DNA of 10,418 bases from Rudanella sp. (GTDB taxonomy: Bacteria; Bacteroidota; Bacteroidia; Cytophagales; Spirosomataceae): contig JAJAYX010000470.1 of NCBI GenBank assembly GCA_026785985.1, forward strand, positions 1 through 10,418, written 5' to 3'. How positions within the stretch are numbered: position 1 is the stretch's first letter; each line of letters begins with the position of its first letter. Under the pieces are notes generated by a model. It saw nothing but the letters and a program-made list of their open reading frames with translations, had not been told where the DNA came from and did no database searches. Shown here in pieces: positions 1-6,879 of this stretch. Both the position numbers and the translations under genes were made by a program.

Positions 1-12
1 TGGCCCAGTGCT

Positions 13-140
13 ATGATGTTCTCAGGCAAGTTCGCTGACCCTGATGGGGCGGTTTGTCCAACTTGTGCCAGCGAGGAGACGGTCAAAAACGGAAAAGATA
101 CTGCCCAAATTCATTGCCGGCACCACAAATGTAAAGCCCG
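13..140 (+). pseudogene. Zinc-ribbon N-terminus of an IS1-like transposase (remnant)
   Basis: An open frame from an ATG pair encodes a short CPTC...NGK...HCRHHKC pattern at about residues 15-41. The CPxC pair, the NGK turn and the second cysteine/histidine cluster resemble the N-terminal zinc ribbon of IS1-family InsA-type proteins and related short transposase ribbons, which bind DNA. After this motif the frame runs into the 3' end of egtD on the other strand, and no helix-turn-helix or catalytic part follows, so only the ribbon would remain. No inverted repeat or target duplication could be recognised because the window begins here. It could also be an unrelated small zinc-ribbon ORF. The motif is seen; the transposase origin is inferred. 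Confidence 0.38.
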
Positions 141-157
141 AATAACCCGTCCGCTCG

Positions 158-1237
158 TTACCGCTTTTCATAGACCACATCGGCAAAATAGTCTTTACAG
201 TCTGTGAACCAGCCACTTACATAGAAATTGGTTTGATTGGCTAACTCCTCAATGCCCGTGCGGGTAAACTTGCGCGACATCTCGGTGTAGATCACTTCCC
301 CGCGTTCAAACGGGACGATCAAATCGAGGGCAGCCACGGTTACCAACTGCTCGTCGCGGCTCACCAGGTAGCTGCGGGCCTCACCCGTTTCGGGTTGGTA
401 GGTTTCGTAATGATCAAAAGCCAGCAGGTCGAAATTGGCATCGAGTTCGCGATTGATGCGCCGGAGCAAATTCAGGTTGAATGCCCGCGTCAGGCCCTGA
501 CTGTCATTGTAGGCCGCGTGAATAATAGCGGGGTGTTTTTGCAGATCGAAGCCAGTCAGCAACAGGTCACCGGGCTGGAGTTGCTCACTGATTTTCTGGT
601 AAAATGCGAGGGCATCAACCGGGGCAAAGTTGCCAATGTTTGATCCCAGAAACAGCACCACCCGCCGGGGATTCGCGTGTCCGGCAATGGGTCGGCGGGG
701 CGTTTCGGCTAACCGATTCAAAGCCTTCAGGTACTCACCCTCTCGTGGATCAATTTGTAGATGAGGCCATTGCGTCCGAATATCAGCGATCAGGCTGTCC
801 AACGCTCCTTTCGAAATATCGACTGGGGCATAGCTGAACGGGGCTCCCTGATTCCAGAAATAGTCGATCAGGATCTTGGTTTTCAACCCATCCCCCGCCC
901 CCAGTTCAACCAGTTCAAACGGTCGGTCGTTGGCCGCGAACAGATCGAGCAGGGCTTGCTTGTAGGTATCCAGAATCTCGAACTCAGCCCGGGTGAGGTA
1001 ATATTCGGGCAGGTGCATAATGGCCTGAAATAGACGGCTGCCCTCATCGTCGTAAAAAAACCGCGACGACAGGCTTTTCGGCAGTTTTGTCAGGCCAGTC
1101 TGCACTTCTTCAGCCAGTGTCTCCGTGAGCCGTGTGGGTTCGCCGGGAGTCGGAATGGTATGCCCATTGCCGTTGACATGTAGGGCTATTGTATGTCCGT
1201 TTACGGCCTGACCAACCGGATTCCCGAAAATTGCCAT
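158..1237 (-). CDS. egtD: L-histidine N-alpha-methyltransferase EgtD (ergothioneine biosynthesis)
   Basis: EgtD transfers three methyl groups from S-adenosylmethionine to the alpha-amino group of histidine, giving hercynine, the first step of ergothioneine synthesis in the cytoplasm. The 359-residue product has the family hallmarks: FFYDDEGSRLF (60-70), LPEYYLTRAE (76-85), the SAM loop ELGAGDG (111-117), PVDIS (138-142), FLGSNIGN (196-203) and AAYND (241-245), whose Asn matches a histidine-binding residue of the mycobacterial enzyme. YTEMSRKF near 317-324 carries the Glu and Ser (319, 321) that hold the substrate imidazole. The ATG at 1237 is the only ATG before the conserved core. It gives a roughly 35-residue N-terminal tail unlike typical EgtD, with NGHTI present twice, and it overlaps the end of egtB by 37 bases, suggesting coupled translation. 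A later non-ATG start cannot be excluded. Confidence 0.93.
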   Translation of the reverse strand: MAIFGNPVGQAVNGHTIALHVNGNGHTIPTPGEPTRLTETLAEEVQTGLTKLPKSLSSRFFYDDEGSRLFQAIMHLPEYYLTRAEFEILDTYKQALLDLFAANDRPFELVELGAGDGLKTKILIDYFWNQGAPFSYAPVDISKGALDSLIADIRTQWPHLQIDPREGEYLKALNRLAETPRRPIAGHANPRRVVLFLGSNIGNFAPVDALAFYQKISEQLQPGDLLLTGFDLQKHPAIIHAAYNDSQGLTRAFNLNLLRRINRELDANFDLLAFDHYETYQPETGEARSYLVSRDEQLVTVAALDLIVPFERGEVIYTEMSRKFTRTGIEELANQTNFYVSGWFTDCKDYFADVVYEKR

Positions 1238-2406
1238 TGCTTATCTGGTTGAAAAAAGTTGCGATAGGTAGGGCGTTCGTGGCCAGCGGGCGTAGCCACC
1301 GAGGCTCCCCGCAACACCATCTGACCGCTCATAAATTTGCCATTGTATTCACCCACGGCTCCCCTGGCAGTCGTGAATCCGGGATACGGTAAATAGGCCG
1401 AGGCTGTCCATTCCCAGCGGTGCCCCCACAAAAACGAGGAATCTTGCAGGGCTGCCGTTTCCCACTCAAACTCGGTGGGGAGCCGCACACCCGGCTCGCT
1501 CAGACTGCGCCAGCGGGCATAGGCATCGGCTTCGTAGTGGTTTACATGGCAGACTGGCGCGTCGGGATCAACCGATACCAGCCCGTCGAAAGAATAGTTA
1601 TACCACTGGTTATCAATCTTATGCCAGTAGAGCGGAGCCTTTGCGCTATTGGCGTTCACCCATGCCCAACCGTCAGCTAACCAATGGCTAAACTGCCCAT
1701 AGCCCCCGGCCTGAATAAACTCCAGGTAGTCGGTATTGGTGATCAATTGCCCCGCCACGGTGGTTTTATTCAGATAGACTTTGTGAACACCCAGCTCATT
1801 GTCGAAGTGAAACCGGCCCAATTCGGCCTCCCGAAAACCGATGTCGTGAACCCCCTCACCTACCGTAACGGATGGCGCTATTATAGCGGGCGCGTGCTCC
1901 CGAATCGGCATGGCAATGGCCGGAAACAGGGGGTTGTGACCCAGTATGTATTTGATGTCGGTGATGAGCAGCTCCTGGTGTTGCTGCTCGTGGTTCAGGC
2001 CCAGGGTAATGAGGGCGTGCAGGGCGGCATCCGGCTCGTGTTCGTCCAGAAACCGGCTCATGTGTTCGTCCACATAATCGCGATACCGATAAACCTCGGC
2101 CACCGTGGGGCGGGTCATGTTACCGCGCTGTGTACGCAGCACCCGACGGCCCACAGTTTCGTAATAACTGTTGAAAACGAAGCTGAAGTCGTCGTGAAAA
2201 ACCTGGTAGCCGGGTGCGTTCGGCATCAGCACAAAGGTTTCCCAAAACCAGGTCGTGTGGCCCAAATGCCACTTGGGCGGACTAACATCCGCCGTGGGCT
2301 GCACCACATAATCGTCGGTTTCCAGCGATGCACACAGCCGAACCGACCAGGCACGAACGGCTTGGTAATCAGCAAGTAGCGTTGATGGAGCTATTGACGT
2401 AGTCAT
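1201..2406 (-). CDS. egtB: Ergothioneine biosynthesis protein EgtB (sulfoxide synthase)
   Basis: EgtB is a non-haem iron enzyme that uses O2 to join hercynine to the sulfur of cysteine or gamma-glutamylcysteine, forming a sulfoxide. The 401-residue protein has an N-terminal DinB-like helical domain carrying the expected three-histidine iron site: H50 in WHLGH, and H139 and H143 in NHEQQHQE. A C-terminal FGE-sulfatase-type fold follows from about residue 195, with PVCHVNHYEADAYARW (284-299), RLPTEFEWE (308-316) and a final GIRLVRP. Length and domain order are normal for the family. The start follows the reductase stop by three bases (TAA TAA ATG). No EgtA or EgtC gene is in view, so which sulfur donor is used cannot be read from the context. 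Family assignment is strong. Confidence 0.95.
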   Translation of the reverse strand: MTTSIAPSTLLADYQAVRAWSVRLCASLETDDYVVQPTADVSPPKWHLGHTTWFWETFVLMPNAPGYQVFHDDFSFVFNSYYETVGRRVLRTQRGNMTRPTVAEVYRYRDYVDEHMSRFLDEHEPDAALHALITLGLNHEQQHQELLITDIKYILGHNPLFPAIAMPIREHAPAIIAPSVTVGEGVHDIGFREAELGRFHFDNELGVHKVYLNKTTVAGQLITNTDYLEFIQAGGYGQFSHWLADGWAWVNANSAKAPLYWHKIDNQWYNYSFDGLVSVDPDAPVCHVNHYEADAYARWRSLSEPGVRLPTEFEWETAALQDSSFLWGHRWEWTASAYLPYPGFTTARGAVGEYNGKFMSGQMVLRGASVATPAGHERPTYRNFFQPDKQWQFSGIRLVRP

Positions 2407-2409
2407 TTA

Positions 2410-3807
2410 TTAATCGAGTTTAGTAAAGAGATTATTTAGGGATTCGGCGAGGGTTGGATGCGCAAAAATGGCATCCCGCAGTCGCTGATAGGGCAACTGA
2501 CCCATCATGGCAATTTGCAGGATCGACATTAGTTCACCCCCTTCCATCCCCAGGATGGCCGCGCCCAGAATCTGGTCGGACTCTGCATCGACCAGCACTT
2601 TCATGAACCCTTTGGTGTGACCTGTTTCGATAGCGCGACCCACCCAACTCATGGGCATCGTCGCCACTTTCACAGCCTTGCCGAGTTGTTTCGCTTCCTG
2701 CTCGTTCAGGCCAATGCGGCCCAGTTGCGGATCAGTGAAAACCGTGTAAGGCAGCGGTCGACCGGCAGTGCTGGCTTTACCATTTTCGAGCAGGTTTTGT
2801 TTCACAACCCGGTAATCGTCGTAGGCAATATGGGTGAACGCCGGGCCACCTTTAATGTCGCCGAGGGCATAAATGCCGGATTGGCTGGTTTCGAGTTGAT
2901 CGCTGACCTTGATAAACCCATGCTCGTCGGTTGCCACACCCGCTGCCGACAGGTTCAGTGCGTCCGTGTTAGGTGTGCTGCCAACCGCCACTAACAGGTG
3001 CGAGCCACTCACCTGACTGGCTTTTCCATTGGCACTAAATTTTACGGTAACGCCACCGGAGCGGCTTTCGTTAACCGTCTGTATACCAGTGTTATACTGA
3101 ATTTTAATACCCTCATCAGTTAGAATCTTAGCGAGTTCTTCGGCCACGTCAGGGTCTTCGCGGGGCAGCAGTTGCCCACCACGAACCAACATGGTTACCC
3201 GGCTCCCGAACCGACGAAACATCTGGCTAAACTCTACGCCAACGTATCCTCCGCCCACAATCAACAGGTGATCAGGAAGAGTATCAATGTCCATCAGGGT
3301 GGTCGATGTGAGCCAGTTGACGGTGTCGAGACCCGGAATATCGGGTTGTTTGGGATGGGTGCCGGCGTTTATAAAAATCAGGTCGGCAGTAATGGGTTGG
3401 GTTTGGCCGTTGTCATTGGAAACGGTCACTTCGCTGGGGCCAGTAAACCGGGCTTCGCCCTGAATCAGGTCTATGTTTGCGGCTTTCCCCAACGACTCCT
3501 CAATGCCTTTCCTAAATTTTTCGACAACGCCATTTTTACGTTCGATCACCGCCCGAAAATCAACTGTTACGGCACCCGTTTTGATACCGTAGTCTGTGGA
3601 TCGACGGGCCTGATGGGCCATTTGCGCAGAAGCCAACAAGGTTTTAGTGGGCGTACACCCATAGTTGATACAGGTACCACCGACGAATTTTCGTTCGATC
3701 AGGGCAACAGAACGGTCTTTTTGGGCAAACGCCTGAGCCAGTGGTTTGCCTGCCTGCCCAACGCCAATGATGAGAACATCAACGTGTTTGGGTGATTGTT
3801 GAGCCAT
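2410..3807 (-). CDS. FAD-dependent pyridine nucleotide-disulfide oxidoreductase (MerA/RclA-like)
   Basis: This 465-residue class I flavin disulfide reductase has an FAD-binding GVGQAG (15-20), the redox-active GGTCINYGCTPTK (43-55, Cys46 and Cys51), an NAD(P)H-binding GGGYVG (185-190), a second FAD motif YALGD, and the C-terminal dimer-interface HPTLAE (450-455) with the His-Glu pair that acts as general base. It resembles mercuric reductases and RclA, a flavoenzyme linked to reactive chlorine stress. It lacks the N-terminal heavy-metal domain and the C-terminal vicinal cysteines of true MerA, so mercury reduction is unlikely. It is the first gene of the operon with egtB and egtD, which suggests a task in thiol or oxidant metabolism; that task is inference. 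No Shine-Dalgarno site precedes the ATG. Confidence 0.88.
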   Translation of the reverse strand: MAQQSPKHVDVLIIGVGQAGKPLAQAFAQKDRSVALIERKFVGGTCINYGCTPTKTLLASAQMAHQARRSTDYGIKTGAVTVDFRAVIERKNGVVEKFRKGIEESLGKAANIDLIQGEARFTGPSEVTVSNDNGQTQPITADLIFINAGTHPKQPDIPGLDTVNWLTSTTLMDIDTLPDHLLIVGGGYVGVEFSQMFRRFGSRVTMLVRGGQLLPREDPDVAEELAKILTDEGIKIQYNTGIQTVNESRSGGVTVKFSANGKASQVSGSHLLVAVGSTPNTDALNLSAAGVATDEHGFIKVSDQLETSQSGIYALGDIKGGPAFTHIAYDDYRVVKQNLLENGKASTAGRPLPYTVFTDPQLGRIGLNEQEAKQLGKAVKVATMPMSWVGRAIETGHTKGFMKVLVDAESDQILGAAILGMEGGELMSILQIAMMGQLPYQRLRDAIFAHPTLAESLNNLFTKLD

Positions 3808-3815
3808 GAGTAGTT

Positions 3816-3839
3816 GGTTAATCTATACCCTGTATAACC
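3816..3839. promoter_or_regulatory. Interrupted palindrome upstream of the reductase-egtBD operon
   Basis: TATAC and GTATA (3824-3828 and 3832-3836) form a five-base dyad around a three-base centre, framed by GGTTA at 3816 and TAACC at 3835. It lies 9 to 32 bases before the first ATG of the operon, where a repressor site or part of a promoter could sit. No clear TTTG/TAnnTTTG promoter typical of Bacteroidota was found in this gap, so function is only suggested by position and symmetry. Confidence 0.28.
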
Positions 3840-3972
3840 GCTGTGTTGGCATTTGGTTTCGTTTAGGAAAAGAACGAAGGATGGGCAAAACAGGATAAAT
3901 TTCTTTTCTTTCATATAGCCGTTTGTGCGCATCTAAGTAGCTGATATGATAAGGAGAGGCATAAAGTTTGGC

Positions 3973-5352
3973 TTATGGGGTGATGCCACTTAACAGCTTG
4001 TGCGTTGCCGCAACGGGATTCAGTCGTAGACCATCGTCGCTGAGGTGCATGTGCTGTAGCCACGCTTCAAATTCGGGGGCTGGGCGCAGTTTGAGAAGTT
4101 GCCGTAAATACAGCGCATCATGAAATGAAGTGCTTTGGTAATGCAGCATCACATCGTCGGCACCGGGAATACCCATAATATAGGTAACACCCGCCGTGCC
4201 GAGCAAGGTCAGCAGCGTGTCCATATCGTCCTGATCGGCTTCGGCATGGTTCGTATAACACACGTCAACCCCCATTGGCAGGCCCAGCAGTTTGCCCGCG
4301 CAATGATCCTCCAGCCCCGCCCGAATAATCTGCTTGCTGTCGTACAGGTATTCCGGGCCAATGAAGCCGACCACCGAATTCACCAGCAGCGGGTCGAAAG
4401 CCCGCGCCACGGCATAGGCGCGCACCTCGCAGGTGTGCTGATCGACTCCGTGGTGCGCCCCCGCCGAAAGCGAACTTCCCTGCCCCGTTTCAAAGTACAT
4501 CAGATTCTGCCCCACCGTGCCGCGCTTCAGCGACTGCCCCGCTTCCAGCCCCTCCTGCAAGGTAGCCAACGACACCCCAAACGAGCGATTTGTGCCCTCG
4601 GTGCCGCCAATTGACTGGAACACCAGATCAACGGGGGCACCGCGTTCAATGGCGGCAATGGTGGTGGTAATGTGGCTCAGCACGCAACTTTGGGTTGGAA
4701 TCTGGAACCGCTCCCGCACCGAATCAATCATCTGAAGCAGGTTTATAACCGTGTTGGTATGGTCGGTGGCGGGGTTAATACCGATTACGGCATCGCCGTT
4801 ACCATAAAGCAACCCATCGACCATGCTGGCGGCAATACCCCGAAAATCGTCGGTGGGGTGGTTGGGCTGAAGCCGGGTAGCAAGCCTTCCCCGCAGGCCA
4901 ATCGTATTCCGAAACCGGGTTATTACCTCACATTTGGCCGCCACCGAAATCAGATCCTGGTTCCGCATCAGTTTGGTCACGCCGGCCACCATTTCGGGGG
5001 TGAGTCCCCGGCTGAGTTGGGTCAGGGTTTCGGTGGTGGTGGAATGGGACAGCAAAAAATCGCGCAATTCGCCCACAGTGAGATGGCTCACAGGGGCAAA
5101 GGCGTGGAGTTGGTGTGAGTCGATAATCAGGCGCGTCACTTCGTCCAATTCGTAAGGAATAACGGTTTCGTTTAGGAACGTTTTCAGCGGTACATCGGCC
5201 AGAGCCAGTTGAGCCGCCACCCGCTCCTGGGCAGACCCGGCAGCCACGCCCGCCAGTTGATCGCCCGACCGCAGGGGGGTTGCTTTGGCCAGCAGTATTC
5301 GCAAATCGGCGAACGTATAGATTTGGTTATGAATGGTATAGCGATAGGCCAT
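3973..5352 (-). CDS. eutB: Ethanolamine ammonia-lyase large subunit EutB
   Basis: EutB is the catalytic subunit of adenosylcobalamin-dependent ethanolamine ammonia-lyase, which converts ethanolamine to acetaldehyde and ammonia. From the ATG at 5352 the protein has 459 residues, close to the 453 of E. coli EutB. The active-site residues are present: R160 and Q162 in TRLQPN, N193 in GINPATD, E288 in YFETGQGS and D363 in MGVDVCYTN. A TTG three bases earlier could also start the frame, but the ATG is preferred. The small subunit EutC, which normally follows and helps bind cobalamin, is not found downstream (the next gene is the reductase, after about 165 bases) or upstream. No shell-protein or aldehyde dehydrogenase genes are nearby. 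No cobalamin riboswitch was recognised upstream. Confidence 0.95.
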   Translation of the reverse strand: MAYRYTIHNQIYTFADLRILLAKATPLRSGDQLAGVAAGSAQERVAAQLALADVPLKTFLNETVIPYELDEVTRLIIDSHQLHAFAPVSHLTVGELRDFLLSHSTTTETLTQLSRGLTPEMVAGVTKLMRNQDLISVAAKCEVITRFRNTIGLRGRLATRLQPNHPTDDFRGIAASMVDGLLYGNGDAVIGINPATDHTNTVINLLQMIDSVRERFQIPTQSCVLSHITTTIAAIERGAPVDLVFQSIGGTEGTNRSFGVSLATLQEGLEAGQSLKRGTVGQNLMYFETGQGSSLSAGAHHGVDQHTCEVRAYAVARAFDPLLVNSVVGFIGPEYLYDSKQIIRAGLEDHCAGKLLGLPMGVDVCYTNHAEADQDDMDTLLTLLGTAGVTYIMGIPGADDVMLHYQSTSFHDALYLRQLLKLRPAPEFEAWLQHMHLSDDGLRLNPVAATHKLLSGITP

Positions 5353-5381
5353 CAACAGGGGAGTTGTATAAGCGGAAACAG

Positions 5382-5549
5382 TTAATAATAATAGCGGTCG
5401 AATGCGGCTCCTTTGTGGGTAAAAAACGCTTCGGTTTCGGCCAGTGCAAACGGGTCAAGCTTGATGCGCTTGGTCAGGCGGTTGTGCAGTCCCCCCTTAT
5501 TATTGCGACCTATCAATGCCTTCATGTCCTCCTGAAATCTGGCTAAAAG
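5382..5549 (-). pseudogene. Fragment of an AAA-type ATPase (ATPase_2/DUF234-like)
   Basis: On the minus strand, codons from 5549 to a TAA at 5382-5384 include an ATG at 5525 that opens a 47-residue peptide. It contains NNKGGLHNRLTKRIKLDPF followed by LAETEAFF and KGAAFDRY. This pattern closely matches the part of prokaryotic ATP-binding proteins (archaeal-type ATPase_2 / DUF234 group) just after the Walker B/sensor region, where N-x-GGL-x-NR, the basic strand, L-x-PF and ETE-x-FF are conserved. The Walker motifs and everything after the fragment are missing, and three Tyr codons precede the stop. The ATG has AGGAGG four bases ahead, so a small peptide could be made, but a remnant of a deleted gene is more likely. 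It ends 29 bases before the eutB start. Confidence 0.6.
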
Positions 5550-5601
5550 CTACTAAAAAGGCCACTTTTAGCCAAATTGTGCTTAACAAACCGGCTAAAA
5601 G
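5536..5601. repeat. Three copies of a 14-base repeat, two forming a stem-loop
   Basis: AATCTGGCTAAAAG at 5536-5549 is followed by its near-perfect inverse CTTTTAGCCAAATT at 5565-5578 (13 of 14, the remaining pair G-U) with a 15-base loop, and by a third, direct copy AAACCGGCTAAAAG at 5588-5601 (12 of 14). The core GGCTAAAAG is identical in all three. The cluster lies between the minus-strand eutB side and the plus-strand gene at 5705, where it could be an operator array, a terminator-like hairpin or debris from a small repeat element. Confidence 0.55.
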
Positions 5602-5704
5602 TCTCAAAAATCAAGAGATTTAGCTGATTTGTGGGGGATTCAGCTTAACATTACCCCTAACTCCTTTCTTTTCCCTTTTCCTTTGTTCTTTCTCCCAACC
5701 CCTC

Positions 5705-5953
5705 ATGCGCTACCTCAACGACATTCCGCACCCGGCTTTCCGCATCGGTTTATATGCCTGGAACAATAAGTATATTCTCAAAATTGAAGCGGGCCTGCTC
5801 GAACAGACGTACAAAATTAGCGAAACCGACGTTCTCGATCCTGCCGAACTGCCAAATTTGGTCGATCAGCCCTTTTTGGCGCAGGTTGCCCAGCGGTTCG
5901 CCGAGATGGATGCCGACTGGCAGGCCGCTGCCGAACGACAAGATTTTTTCTAA
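5705..5953 (+). CDS. Small conserved-looking protein of unknown function
   Basis: An 82-residue acidic protein begins MRYLNDIPHPAFRIGLY and contains WNNKYILKIEAG and LEQTYKI, then an acidic C-terminal half with QVAQRFAEMDADW. It has no signal peptide or membrane segment. The composition and codon use look like a real gene, and short proteins of this style are familiar from Cytophagales genomes, but no domain or role is recognised. The leader is a strongly pyrimidine-rich stretch (5660-5704) and there is no Shine-Dalgarno site. It is followed after about 155 bases by the aldolase gene in the same direction, so shared transcription is possible. Confidence 0.7.
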   Translation: MRYLNDIPHPAFRIGLYAWNNKYILKIEAGLLEQTYKISETDVLDPAELPNLVDQPFLAQVAQRFAEMDADWQAAAERQDFF

Positions 5954-6064
5954 GTTCAATAAACAATTATTTCTTCTATTTGTCATATACATGCCCCTGC
6001 GAAGGGTGTCATTCTCAAGTAGCTGCACTACCAACAACATGAACCAACATCTATTTTCAAAAGT

Positions 6065-6106
6065 GAGTAAAGAGTCCGATATTGACCCCTCGTTTGCTCT
6101 TTACTC
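6065..6106. promoter_or_regulatory. Perfect 10-base inverted repeat just before the aldolase start
   Basis: GAGTAAAGAG at 6065-6074 and CTCTTTACTC at 6097-6106 are exact inverse complements separated by 22 bases. The right arm ends three bases before the ATG at 6110, so a hairpin in the mRNA would sit at the ribosome-binding region, or a dimeric regulator could bind the DNA. The structure is seen directly; any regulatory effect is inference. Confidence 0.45.
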
Positions 6107-6109
6107 TAA

Positions 6110-6874
6110 ATGCAAGAAAACACCGTTAAAACCAGGCTGAAGAACAGCCAGCCCGTTTTGGGCATCATTTCTAATAGCATCGACCCTACCGTTGCCGAAC
6201 TCTGCGGCTTTTCGGGTCTGGATTTCTACATGATCGACGGAGAACATAGCCCCGTCACAACGTCGCAGGTGCAGGACATTGTGCGGGCCTGCGAGGTGAG
6301 CGGCATCACGCCCCTCGCCCGTGTTCGGGCCAACGACCCCAAACTGATTCTCCAGTTTTTAGACGCGGGGGTGATGGGCATTATGATGCCCGACATCAAA
6401 ACAGCCGCCGATGTTGCCGCCTGTGTGAGCGCGGTGAAATATCCGCCCAAGGGCGAGCGTGGCCTTGGTCCCGTCCGCTCCGCCGATTATTTGCTGGGCA
6501 ACAGGAGTCAGGGCGATTATGTGGCCTTTGCCAACGAGCAAACACTGGTGATGCCGATGATCGAAAACAGGGAAGCAATTGATAATCTGGACGATATACT
6601 CAAAATAGACGGGATCGATGGATTCGTGATCAGCCCCCGCGATTTGGCCATGAGCATGGGTTACTACGATGGCCCCGGCCATGACGAAGTCAAAAAAGCG
6701 ATTGGTGCGGTGGTCGAAAAAATAAAAGCTGCCGGGCTGATCGTAGGCACTACGGCCGCCAGTGGCGATCAGGCCAAAACACTCATCGACCGGGGGGTGT
6801 TGTTCTGCCTCAATTCGTTTGCCGGGTTACTGAAATCGGCAGCGGGCGATTTCATGAAGGGGAGAAACAGTTAA
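6110..6874 (+). CDS. HpcH/HpaI-family aldolase (2-dehydro-3-deoxyglucarate aldolase-like)
   Basis: This 254-residue protein belongs to the HpcH/HpaI (class II, metal-dependent pyruvate aldolase) family, which cleaves or forms 2-keto acids such as 2-dehydro-3-deoxyglucarate or 4-hydroxy-2-ketoheptanedioate. The catalytic histidine lies in MIDGEHSP (H46), the pyruvate-binding arginine in PLARVRANDP (R71), and the two metal ligands in MIENRE (E152) and SPRDLAMSMGY (D178). YPPKGERGLGPVR (111-123) is the usual mid-protein signature. Length is normal. The GPxDL motif seen in HpaI reads SPRDL here, and the family has several substrate classes, so the physiological substrate is not determined. No sugar-acid genes are adjacent, so context gives no help. 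Confidence 0.92.
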   Translation: MQENTVKTRLKNSQPVLGIISNSIDPTVAELCGFSGLDFYMIDGEHSPVTTSQVQDIVRACEVSGITPLARVRANDPKLILQFLDAGVMGIMMPDIKTAADVAACVSAVKYPPKGERGLGPVRSADYLLGNRSQGDYVAFANEQTLVMPMIENREAIDNLDDILKIDGIDGFVISPRDLAMSMGYYDGPGHDEVKKAIGAVVEKIKAAGLIVGTTAASGDQAKTLIDRGVLFCLNSFAGLLKSAAGDFMKGRNS

Positions 6875-6879
6875 CAGCC

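Noticed and set aside
1684..2379. 231-codon plus-strand open frame
   Set aside because: It lies wholly antisense to egtB, which carries all expected iron-binding and FGE-domain motifs; its translation shows no recognisable domain.
3172..3795. 207-codon plus-strand open frame
   Set aside because: It is antisense to the N-terminal half of the well-supported flavin disulfide reductase and shows no domain of its own.
4135..5155. Several plus-strand open frames opposite eutB
   Set aside because: They mirror the GC-rich codon structure of eutB and contain no motif; EutB is intact on the other strand.
5280..5546. 88-codon plus-strand open frame across the eutB start
   Set aside because: It is antisense to the eutB start and to the ATPase fragment, which has a recognisable protein pattern.
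5353..5704. Cobalamin riboswitch or eutC gene before eutB
   Set aside because: No B12-box-like pattern or complex fold typical of cobalamin riboswitches was seen, and no frame here encodes an EutC-like protein.
5754..6140. 128-codon plus-strand open frame overlapping the small protein and the aldolase start
   Set aside because: It overlaps the better-supported 82-residue frame and has a low-complexity Ser/Arg/Lys composition without any motif.
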